Below, in pieces: positions 1 to 6,714 of a stretch of DNA of 40,540 nt; the stretch's first letter is position 1, and each line of letters opens with the position of its first letter. The stretch covers positions 1 to 40,540 of the forward strand of contig JANXTO010000229.1 of the NCBI GenBank assembly GCA_025352365.1. The letters are read 5' to 3'. The stretch comes from Undibacterium sp. GTDB lineage: Bacteria > Pseudomonadota > Gammaproteobacteria > Burkholderiales > Burkholderiaceae_D. The position numbers and the translations under genes were made by a program. The notes below the pieces were generated by a model. It saw only the letters and a program-made list of their open reading frames with translations. It was not told where the DNA came from and made no database searches.

Positions 1-89
1 GCATAAGGTCGGCATGCGGGGTAGCCGCACTTAGTACACTGAGTTTGCGGCAGTAAGTCTTCAATCTGATCGGCGAGGGTGTATGGCAT
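1..89 (-). CDS. rnfB: RnfB-like electron transport subunit, N-terminal fragment
   Basis: Only the first 29 codons lie in the window; the rest continues past base 1. Read on the minus strand, the peptide begins [17 protein letters not shown] and contains [12 protein letters not shown], the Cys-rich iron-sulfur motif typical of the short betaproteobacterial RnfB/RsxB ferredoxin-like subunit. In the Rnf complex this protein passes electrons between NADH or ferredoxin and the membrane subunits. An in-frame ATG also exists at 119 (adds [10 protein letters not shown]); the start at 89 is preferred because it matches the usual N-terminus, but no strong ribosome binding site decides it. The identification rests on a short fragment, so function is from family resemblance only. 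Confidence 0.7.
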   Translation of the reverse strand, partial: MPYTLADQIEDLLPQTQCTKCGYPACRPY

Positions 90-468
90 TTCTGATTTAT
101 CTAAGGCAGAGGCAATCATTATCCTAGATAACCCGGCTGTGCTGGTGACTGATGTGAATTACTGAAATCGTGCGATGCTGATGCGATGACAACACGCCGT
201 GAGCGCATGTCGAAAACTTTTACATCTCAAGAAATTAAAGACTTTTTTCTGAAAATATTGAGATTTTGAATAATTTTTATCAATCATTTATAAATTGAAA
301 TAAAAAATAAAAATTGCCCAAGAGAATAATTTGATATCAAGCAAAGGTCTTTTAGAATCCAAAAAGCTGAACCATGTCCTTGGAGAGCTAAGCTAGGCAA
401 CGGTTGTTAGATATGTTCAAATCCCACTCGCAGAAAAAAATAAGGCGGGGTTATGTACTGCCAGGATT

Positions 469-483
469 TGCGAGAGTGTCGCA
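469..483. promoter_or_regulatory. Inverted repeat upstream of the sigma-54 promoter
   Basis: TGCGA-GAGTG-TCGCA is a perfect 5-bp dyad with a 5-base spacer. The half-site TCGCAG occurs at 479-484 and again at 428-433. The dyad lies about 65-80 bases upstream of the predicted start site, a usual place for a bacterial enhancer-binding protein. Binding by a PrsR-like activator is inference; no consensus was available to compare. Confidence 0.3.
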
Positions 484-521
484 GGCAATCTTTTGATGAA
501 AAGCTTTTACAGAAGAAAAAA

Positions 522-537
522 TGGTACAAAAATTGCG
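522..537 (+). promoter_or_regulatory. Sigma-54 (RpoN) promoter candidate, -24/-12
   Basis: TGGTACAAAAATTGCG matches the RpoN consensus TGGCAC-N5-TTGC with one mismatch, and the GG and GC pairs have the required 10-base spacing. The predicted start site is near 548, giving an 86-base leader to the ATG at 634. PEP-CTERM protein genes in other bacteria are known to be controlled by RpoN with PrsK/PrsR, which makes the context fit. Confidence 0.65.
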
Positions 538-633
538 TTATCTCCATAGTCTTTACGTATTTGATCCATTTGTTGTTCATTTGCCTAATTAACCAGTTGA
601 TCGCTTAATCTAATATTTGAAATGGGAGTTTTA

Positions 634-1233
634 ATGAAACTTAAATCTTTATTTGCCGCTTTGTGTATTAGCGTCGGATTTGCCAGTTCTGCATTGGCAG
701 TTCCTACCACCTATACCAACATAGGTACACAGAACCCGATTTTGTATACTTTTGTCGCCACTTCGGCGGGTGATGTAATGGCGTATTTTGCAGGTTCTAC
801 TGCTGGCTATACCAATACACTTAGCTTGTTGGTCAACGGCGTTGATACCGGTATTTTTGGCTTAAATAATCATACGTCTAGCTATGGCGACTTGCTGAAT
901 TTCGGCGCTGTCAATGCGGGTGATAATTTAGTATTTCGCTTGAATGTGCTGAACAATGGCGATACTTGGTATTCGCAAAAATCTTCTAACTCTGATGGCG
1001 TAAATCATGTTTACTCCAACTCTTATGGCGGCGATGCGTTTGTCCCTGCTGGGGTTTATGTCGCTTTTGAAGATTTACGTAACGGTGGCGATTTTAATTA
1101 CAACGACGAAAACTTTGTTTTTACCAATGTCAGCAACGTGTCTAACGATGTTCCGCTGCCAGCAACACCATTGCTGCTTGGTTTAGGTATGGGCGTCTTA
1201 GCCTTGGTTGCCAAGCGTCGTAAGCAAGTATAG
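634..1233 (+). CDS. VPLPA-CTERM sorting domain protein, DUF4114-like
   Basis: A secreted protein of 199 residues, probably handled by an exosortase and destined for the cell surface or extracellular matrix. It has a signal peptide (MKLKSLFAALCISVGF...ALA, cut near residue 22), a beta-rich middle with FEDLRNGGDFNYND near the C-terminus (as in DUF4114 proteins), and a C-terminal sorting signal of VPLPAT, a hydrophobic stretch and KRRKQV. The signal resembles the VPLPA-CTERM variant rather than classic VPEP. An ATG at 622 is in frame, but the start at 634 is chosen because GGGAG at 625-629 sits just upstream and gives a clean signal peptide. The gene stands alone behind a sigma-54 promoter candidate and ahead of a strong terminator. 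Its function is not known; a role in matrix or floc formation is inference from the family. Confidence 0.8.
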   Translation: MKLKSLFAALCISVGFASSALAVPTTYTNIGTQNPILYTFVATSAGDVMAYFAGSTAGYTNTLSLLVNGVDTGIFGLNNHTSSYGDLLNFGAVNAGDNLVFRLNVLNNGDTWYSQKSSNSDGVNHVYSNSYGGDAFVPAGVYVAFEDLRNGGDFNYNDENFVFTNVSNVSNDVPLPATPLLLGLGMGVLALVAKRRKQV

Positions 1234-1353
1234 GCGGAGGAGTGGTGTGGAGGTAGCTTAGAGGTTCCCAAACGGTTGTAAGGGATTTTTCTGAGGAGCT
1301 ATAGCGATAAAATTTGTGATTCGCTTTAGCGAGTTTGCTACCACCCGAGAATA

Positions 1354-1386
1354 AAAAAAGCTAGATGCATTGCATCTAGCTTTTTT
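1354..1386. terminator. Bidirectional intrinsic terminator
   Basis: GCTAGATGCA and TGCATCTAGC form a perfect stem flanked by six A on the left and six T on the right, so it can end transcription in both directions. It lies between the convergent VPLPA-CTERM gene and the helix-hairpin-helix gene. Confidence 0.85.
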
Positions 1387-1439
1387 ATTGGCGCATCATA
1401 AGTCTTTGCTTACTTATGATGGATTAACGATGAACTAAG

Positions 1440-1778
1440 TTACTTCTTTTTTGCATCCGGTTTTTGTTTGGCAATGATCAGATCTTTGATGCTGTTATAC
1501 GCATCTGCCGGCAAGATCTTTTTGTTCAACAAATCATCTTTACCGTTATACGGGCGACCTTTGATGATGGCATCAGAACGTGCATCGCCAATCTTGGGCA
1601 ATTCGGACAATTCTTTTTTAGTCGCACTATTGATATCCAGCAGCTCCACTTTGGCCGAGGCCGACGCCACAGCTGACGCAGATGCAGAGACTTTTTTAGG
1701 CTCGTCTTTGGCTTGGGCTGTGCTGATGATGAATAAGGATGAGGCGACTAGCAGTATTGATTTCAACAGTTTGTTCAT
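1440..1778 (-). CDS. Secreted ComEA-like helix-hairpin-helix protein
   Basis: A small exported protein of 112 residues. The N-terminus (MNKLLKSILLVASSLFIIST, cut after AQA) is a signal peptide. An Ala/Ser-rich linker follows (residues 31-44), then one helix-hairpin-helix region (about 46-104) with LDINSATKKELSELPKIGD, the pattern of the ComEA DNA-binding domain, and a lysine-rich tail. Proteins of this type bind double-stranded DNA in the periplasm, and ComEA homologues take part in DNA uptake. AAGGGT five bases upstream supports the start. No other competence gene is nearby, so a competence role is possible but unproven. Confidence 0.8.
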   Translation of the reverse strand: MNKLLKSILLVASSLFIISTAQAKDEPKKVSASASAVASASAKVELLDINSATKKELSELPKIGDARSDAIIKGRPYNGKDDLLNKKILPADAYNSIKDLIIAKQKPDAKKK

Positions 1779-1908
1779 GATTACCCTTTGTATGATGCCC
1801 AGTCTAGTAGTCTGGGTAGTTATTAATTTCTAAAATAACGAGATAAAACAAGCGAGGAAAAACCAAATTACAGTACAAACAAGAAATAGCTGCTAGGAGG
1901 CTATCATA

Positions 1909-2763
1909 TTATTGTGTTTGCAATGCTGAATTAATCACCACTGGGGTAACCGGTAAATTAGTGAAACTACCGCTGGTCGTCGTTGGAACCGTACTAATTT
2001 GATCCATGATAGTAAGCCCGGTCACAATCTTGCCGAAGACGGCGTAGCCCGGATTAGTGGCGTTGCTGTAATCGAATGCCGTGTTATCTACGACGTTAAA
2101 ATAAAACTGAGATGTCGCAGAATTTGCCACCGAGGTACGCGCCATGCCAATACTGCCACGAAGATTGCTTAAGCCATTATTAGATTCCAGCGCAATGGCG
2201 GCTAATGTAGTCGGTTGCTGTAAATCGCTAGTGTAGCCGCCGCCTTGAACGACAAAATTGCTGACAACGCGATGGAAAATCTTATTCACATAAAAGCCAC
2301 TTTCTACATATTGTAAAAAGTTGTCGACCGTGATCGGTGCTTTGGCCGGGTTAAGTTCAATCACAATCGTACCCATTGACGTCACCATTGTGACTTGCGG
2401 TTGTGCAGCCAGAGGAATGGTTAAACTGCCGGAGTAAAGTGATGATCCGTTGCCCGCCGTGATGGACACCGCTACCGTTCCGACCGCTACGATTTTGCAA
2501 GTGAATACTCGTTGCGTTGCGCTGCCACCGGCGACTTCGGTAATCGTGAGACATGCTGGATTGGAGATGTTAATACCTTGATCTAGATTTTGACCTTTGA
2601 TGGTCATATTGCTGGTCTTGCGATACACCAGTTGATCTGTCGTGACACTGGTAATAGATACCGTGGGAGTATTGCTAGCAGAGCTGCTACCACCCCCACA
2701 AGCAGTAAGTAGGCTAAGGCTTGCGCAAGTAAGAGCGATCCAGTTGAGCACTTTCAAATTCAT
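1909..2763 (-). CDS. Peptidyl-prolyl isomerase lipoprotein, cyclophilin type
   Basis: A 284-residue lipoprotein that should catalyse cis-trans isomerisation of prolyl bonds in the periplasm. The N-terminus carries a lipobox (SLLTAC) with Cys22 as the lipidation site, then GGGSSSAS. Residues about 33-120 look like a small beta-sandwich (Ig/IPT-like) domain. Residues about 124-284 are the cyclophilin domain, with TSMGTIVIELNP, the core FHRVVSNFVVQGG (163-175) and the usual GSIGMAR and FGKIVTG segments. The bacterial 'short' cyclophilins are usually near 165-190 residues; the extra length is the N-terminal domain. GGAG directly abuts the ATG, an unusually short spacing for a ribosome binding site. 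Confidence 0.85.
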   Translation of the reverse strand: MNLKVLNWIALTCASLSLLTACGGGSSSASNTPTVSITSVTTDQLVYRKTSNMTIKGQNLDQGINISNPACLTITEVAGGSATQRVFTCKIVAVGTVAVSITAGNGSSLYSGSLTIPLAAQPQVTMVTSMGTIVIELNPAKAPITVDNFLQYVESGFYVNKIFHRVVSNFVVQGGGYTSDLQQPTTLAAIALESNNGLSNLRGSIGMARTSVANSATSQFYFNVVDNTAFDYSNATNPGYAVFGKIVTGLTIMDQISTVPTTTSGSFTNLPVTPVVINSALQTQ

Positions 2764-2923
2764 CTCCAGAGAAATAATGATATGTTTAAGGCGCTGATTA
2801 TAGCCCGTGAAAGAGGGCGTATTTTAGGGCGCAATACTTTGTTACTTACGTAAAGTTTCTATTCTTTATCCAAGAAAAAAAACGACAGTGATTGATTGAC
2901 GTCGGGTATTGAAGGGACGTACT

Positions 2924-4330
2924 TCAGATCAATCCTTCAAACAATAAAATATCGACTTGTTCACCGGCGGCGATATCGGCTTGATCGTGGTGTAGTACTA
3001 CCATGCAATTGGCTTCTGACATTGACCGCAGAATTCCTGAGCCTTGTGAGCCGGTGATACTCACTTGTAGCTGTCCATTGGTAGCGACCGAGACGATGCC
3101 GCGCTGGTATTCGGTGCGACCAGCGCGCTTGCGCAGAGCGGCGCTTGAGATGGCTGGTACCAGCGTTAGCGATGTTGATGATGTTGTTGATGCTGCCCCA
3201 GCACCCATCATGTGCAAGAGTGCATCGCGGACGAAAAAATAAAAACTGACCATCACCGCGACGGGGTTGCCCGGCAGGCCAAACAGATAGGCTCCTTTGC
3301 TAGCTGATTGATCAGATTTATTCGACTGAATTTTGCCAAATGCCATTGGTCTGCCTGGACGCATAGCGATACTCCAGAAGGCGACATCGCCTAATTTCTC
3401 CATCATCTGCTTGGTGTAATCTGCTGCGCCGACCGACACGCCACCAGAGGTAATGATGGCGTCTGCGTTTTCGCCAGCGGAACGAAAAGCGGCTTCCAGC
3501 GATATCGGATCATCTTTGATCACGCCCATATCGATGATTTCGCAGCCGAGCCGGGTGAGCATGCCATATAAGGTGTAGCGGTTGCTGTCGTATACGCCGC
3601 CTAAATCGAGGGTTTCTCCCAGCGATCGCAGTTCGTCACCGGTTGAGAAAATAGCGACACGCAAGCGGCGTTGTACGGCCACTTCAGCCACGCCTAATGA
3701 CGCTAATAAACCGAGGTCGGCAGGTCGTAAAATTTTACCTTTGCGCAGCGCTGTTGTGCCAATCGCTAAGTCCTCGCCTTTGAGACGACGGTTATCGCCA
3801 GCATTTATTTTTGTCGCTGGTATGCGGATTTGCGTTGAGTTGCCGGGATTGCTTTGCTTTGATTCTGTCGCTTGCTTACTGTCGCTTATCTCGATAGTCC
3901 ATTCTTGTGGAATCACTGTATCGCAGGAGCTTGGCATCACTGCGCCGGTCATGATGCGTACACATTCCCCCGGTTGTACTGCGCCTTCAAACGCGCGTCC
4001 GGCATAAGCGGCGCCGACGACTTTTAATGTGAGGGTTTGGTTTGTCGTATCGCTATGGTCTGTAGCTTTTTTTTGTAAATCACTACCGATAAACGCATAG
4101 CCGTCCATGGCAGAGTTATCATAAGCAGGGACGTTAATGCCAGACAGAACATCGGCGGCAAGTACACGCCCAAGCGCTTGACGTATGGCGAGTTTTTCTA
4201 CCGAGTCAATTGGCGTCACAAACTGCTGGATGATCTGCTGTGCCTGCGCGACGGGTAGGGAGTTTGGGTCGTAATCCGACAAACAGCTGAGGAGATGATG
4301 CAGGTTTGCGGCTGGGGTGTTGGCGCTCAT
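2924..4330 (-). CDS. moeA: Molybdopterin molybdenumtransferase MoeA
   Basis: Inserts molybdenum into adenylated molybdopterin to form active cofactor. At 468 residues it is longer than the usual 400-410. Visible family marks are VPAYDNSAMDGYA (residues 68-79), GECVRIMTGA (121-130), the MoCF motif ITSGGVSVGAADYTK (293-307) and LFGLPGNPVAVMVSF (349-363). Extra length comes partly from a Ser/Gln/Asn-rich insert near residues 148-166. It is last in the order moaA, mobA, moeA. No ribosome binding site is visible: the bases before the ATG are a 15-bp tandem repeat. Confidence 0.93.
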   Translation of the reverse strand: MSANTPAANLHHLLSCLSDYDPNSLPVAQAQQIIQQFVTPIDSVEKLAIRQALGRVLAADVLSGINVPAYDNSAMDGYAFIGSDLQKKATDHSDTTNQTLTLKVVGAAYAGRAFEGAVQPGECVRIMTGAVMPSSCDTVIPQEWTIEISDSKQATESKQSNPGNSTQIRIPATKINAGDNRRLKGEDLAIGTTALRKGKILRPADLGLLASLGVAEVAVQRRLRVAIFSTGDELRSLGETLDLGGVYDSNRYTLYGMLTRLGCEIIDMGVIKDDPISLEAAFRSAGENADAIITSGGVSVGAADYTKQMMEKLGDVAFWSIAMRPGRPMAFGKIQSNKSDQSASKGAYLFGLPGNPVAVMVSFYFFVRDALLHMMGAGAASTTSSTSLTLVPAISSAALRKRAGRTEYQRGIVSVATNGQLQVSITGSQGSGILRSMSEANCMVVLHHDQADIAAGEQVDILLFEGLI

Positions 4331-4335
4331 AAAAT

Positions 4336-4380
4336 AGTTAGATTCGACTTAGTTAGATTCGATTTAGTTAGATCGGGTCA
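4336..4380. repeat. 15-bp tandem repeat, three copies, upstream of moeA
   Basis: AGTTAGATTCGACTT, AGTTAGATTCGATTT and AGTTAGATCGGGTCA follow one another. The array fills most of the 69-base gap between mobA and moeA and reaches to within six bases of the moeA start codon. Confidence 0.85.
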
Positions 4381-4399
4381 GGTTGGAGTGTGAATTTAG

Positions 4400-5023
4400 T
4401 CAGGCTTCAAATTGTCGCAAATCTTGCAGCGTATTGATATTACGGAAGGCGGCGACATCTTCAAATACCACTTCGACACAATTCAGGCTTGCATGCCAGG
4501 CATCTACTTTACGCCCGCCATGTCGTAAAAAATCACTCAGCTGCGGCAGCAAGGAAATTTTCATTAAAGAAAATACCGGGTGCGCCTGCTTGGCAATGAC
4601 GTTGCCATTGGATTCCATTGTGACGGCGACAGCAAGATCCGCGTTTTCTTGCAATAACGCTGCTGCCAGATGCTCTACCAGATTGACGGGTAAAAATGGC
4701 GAGTCGCATGGGACACTGGCTAGATAGGGCGTTTTGCAATGGGTCAGGCCGGTTTGTAATCCGGCTAAAGGACCTAAAAAGTGATTATCATTATTCTCGG
4801 CGTGATCTGGCCAGACTGGCGCACCAAAGCGCTCGTAAGTGAGTAAGTTTTGGTTGGCATTAATGAGCATATTGCCGACTTGTGGCGAGAGGCGCTGCAA
4901 CACGTGCATCGCCATCGGCAAACCGCGAAAAGTCTGCAAACCTTTGTCCACGCTGCCCATACGTGTACCACGACCACCTGCGAGTATCAGTCCGGTAATG
5001 AGTTGCTTATCTATGCTGGTCAT
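4400..5023 (-). CDS. mobA: Molybdenum cofactor guanylyltransferase MobA
   Basis: Transfers GMP from GTP to Mo-molybdopterin to make the guanine dinucleotide cofactor used by DMSO-reductase-family enzymes. The 207 residues match the family length. The N-terminus holds the nucleotide-binding signature LILAGGRGTRMGSVDKGL (residues 12-29); later marks are GPLAGLQTGL and VPCDSPFLP. It lies between moaA and moeA on the same strand. The 255-base gap from moaA is unusually large for this operon and contains a family 1 repeat. No clear ribosome binding site precedes the ATG. Confidence 0.92.
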   Translation of the reverse strand: MTSIDKQLITGLILAGGRGTRMGSVDKGLQTFRGLPMAMHVLQRLSPQVGNMLINANQNLLTYERFGAPVWPDHAENNDNHFLGPLAGLQTGLTHCKTPYLASVPCDSPFLPVNLVEHLAAALLQENADLAVAVTMESNGNVIAKQAHPVFSLMKISLLPQLSDFLRHGGRKVDAWHASLNCVEVVFEDVAAFRNINTLQDLRQFEA

Positions 5024-5072
5024 GTCTGCGAGCCATGAAATGTGTTGCGATTTGAGTTCTGGAAGTTACCGG

Positions 5073-5090
5073 AGCTTATGCGAATAAGCT
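5073..5090. repeat. Short perfect hairpin upstream of mobA
   Basis: AGCTTAT-GCGA-ATAAGCT gives a 7-bp perfect stem with a four-base loop, about 50 bases upstream of the mobA start. No T tract follows, so it is not a standard terminator. A role in RNA stability or translation of mobA is possible only. Confidence 0.4.
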
Positions 5091-5143
5091 TAAACCCAGA
5101 GACATTCTTATCCTTTGTTATAGATCAAATAATGGTGGCATAC

Positions 5144-5235
5144 AAATATACTCCCCATTATTTTTATAGAATATGCCTTATTGACCAGAGATTATATGGA
5201 GAATTAAAATATACCTGGTAGGAGTATATTTACTT
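5144..5235 (+). repeat. Family 1 palindromic repeat, copy A
   Basis: Begins AATATACTCCCCATTATTT and ends GGAGTATATTTACT; the ends form a 9-bp inverted repeat (ATATACTCC/GGAGTATAT). It aligns over its length with copy B at 28117-28210, sharing the left end, TATTG.CCA, TATGGA.AA and TAAAATATAC. The inner stem seen in B and D is partly decayed here. It lies in the gap between moaA and mobA. Confidence 0.75.
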
Positions 5236-5245
5236 ATTATCAGCC

Positions 5246-5284
5246 GCCGAAGTCGCTTACCGAAGTTAGCCACCGAAGTTAGCC
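5246..5284. repeat. moaA: 13-bp tandem repeat across the moaA stop codon
   Basis: Two identical units ACCGAAGTTAGCC (5259-5271 and 5272-5284) follow a diverged one (GCCGAAGTCGCTT). The moaA stop codon is inside the last unit, so the Gly-Gly end is kept and the repeat extends downstream of the gene. Confidence 0.8.
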
Positions 5285-6406
5285 TCCAATATAAGACATC
5301 TCCACTTTTTTCCTGGTGATCTGAAGTTCATCCGTATTTTGGCTACGTAATTCCGAATAACGATCAGTACGTTGCTGCCATAGCTGTTTGATGATATTGG
5401 CGATGGCAAGATCACTGTGCTGTTTGTCATCATCTCTGATTAAGGCGCGTAAATCATGACCATGGCTGGCGAACAGGCAAGTGTACAGCTTGCCCTCGGT
5501 AGATAGCCGGGCGCGGCTGCAATCGTGGCAAAAACTTTGTGTGACGCTGGAGATCAGGCCGATTTCACCGCTACCATCGGCATAGCGCCAGCGGGCGGCG
5601 GTCTCGCCTGTGTAATTTGCATCGATTGCCTGGAGCGGCATGCCGACAGCGTTGATGCGCCTTACTACCTCTGCAGATGGGATGACTTCATCTAACTTCC
5701 ATCCATTCGAGGCACCCACGTCCATGTATTCTATAAAGCGCAAAATATGGGGCGTGTTTTTAAAATAGCGCGCCATTGGAACGATCTCCTGATCATTTAA
5801 ACCCGCTTTAACGACCATGTTCACTTTGATTGGACCAAGCCCCGCCTGATGCGCTGCCGCGATGCCTTCAAGCACATCGGATACCGGGAAATCGACATCA
5901 TTCATTTGTTTGAAAGTGGCATCATTGAGCGAGTCCAGTGATACCGTGACACGGCTTAAACCAGCGTCTTTCAGACTTTGTGCTTTGCGCGCCAGCAATG
6001 ATCCGTTGGTGGTTAGGGTCAGATCAAGATCGCGTCCGTCCAGTGTTTTTAAACTGCTTAACATGGCGATCAGTTTTTCGATATTTTTACGTAACAAGGG
6101 CTCACCGCCGGTCAAGCGGATTTTGCTCACGCCGTGTGAGATAAAGATGCGAGCGATGCGGATTATTTCTTCAAAATTGAGCAGCGATGACTGGGGTAAA
6201 AACCGATAGTCTTTATCAAAAACTTCTTTTGGCATGCAGTACACGCAGCGGAAGTTACAACGATCTGTTACCGAGATGCGGAGGTCATGCAAAGGACGTT
6301 GCAGGCTATCAAGCAACTGTCCATTTGGTTGCTCCAATAAACCTGGAACGATCAGCGTTGGCTGTCGTTGCCGGAAGTCGGCTAGTGGGATAAATTTTTC
6401 AGACAT
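5279..6406 (-). CDS. moaA: GTP 3',8-cyclase MoaA
   Basis: Radical SAM enzyme that, with MoaC, converts GTP to cyclic pyranopterin monophosphate, the first step of molybdenum cofactor synthesis. Of 375 residues, the N-terminal cluster motif is CNFRCVYC (Cys50, 54, 57), followed by [11 protein letters not shown]. The second cluster is in the C-terminal part ([10 protein letters not shown]...YTC), and the protein ends in the required Gly-Gly. The start is taken at ATG 6406 ([11 protein letters not shown]); a TTG three codons upstream is unlikely. Only moaA, mobA and moeA are here; moaC, moaD, moaE and moeB must be elsewhere. I saw no molybdenum cofactor riboswitch in the leader. Confidence 0.95.
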   Translation of the reverse strand: MSEKFIPLADFRQRQPTLIVPGLLEQPNGQLLDSLQRPLHDLRISVTDRCNFRCVYCMPKEVFDKDYRFLPQSSLLNFEEIIRIARIFISHGVSKIRLTGGEPLLRKNIEKLIAMLSSLKTLDGRDLDLTLTTNGSLLARKAQSLKDAGLSRVTVSLDSLNDATFKQMNDVDFPVSDVLEGIAAAHQAGLGPIKVNMVVKAGLNDQEIVPMARYFKNTPHILRFIEYMDVGASNGWKLDEVIPSAEVVRRINAVGMPLQAIDANYTGETAARWRYADGSGEIGLISSVTQSFCHDCSRARLSTEGKLYTCLFASHGHDLRALIRDDDKQHSDLAIANIIKQLWQQRTDRYSELRSQNTDELQITRKKVEMSYIGG

Positions 6407-6586
6407 TGAATTCAAAATAAGTGGTGCAGTGTTAGCGAATCAGAACCGGTGAATCAAATCAGCCAAACACAATTAGTCAGATAAAACTGGTTGGGCAAAA
6501 TGAGCGAAGCGGAATCAATCCAACCGTGTGATCAAATGATGTGCAGAGCAAAAAGATACCACGAGATGGAATAACTGGTTGAATAC

Positions 6587-6625
6587 AAAAAAACGACCTG
6601 ACAACATTGCTGTTATCGGGTCGTT
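6587..6625 (-). terminator. Intrinsic terminator of rne
   Basis: On the minus strand the stem AACGACC/GGTCGTT, extended by an inner part that pairs with some G-U, is followed by seven T. It lies about 90 bases past the rne stop codon. Confidence 0.8.
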
Positions 6626-6714
6626 ATTTGTATGCATTTAGATTTGTATTAAGAGCCGTATCCAGTACCTGAATTTAGACGCTAATGAATACGATAAAAA
6701 TACAAACAGCGCAT

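Larger units (their letters stand above)
120..621. other. Intergenic region between rnfB and the VPLPA-CTERM gene
   Basis: About 500 bases with no convincing coding region. The stretch 240-330 is very AT-rich. The part nearest the downstream gene holds a sigma-54-type promoter at 522-537 and, upstream of it, an inverted repeat and a repeated TCGCAG half-site between 428 and 484, both listed separately. Nothing else is recognised. Confidence 0.6.

Noticed and set aside
6416-6586. Molybdenum cofactor riboswitch in the moaA leader
   Set aside because: The leader shows no long conserved multi-stem arrangement that I could recognise; only scattered short dyads.
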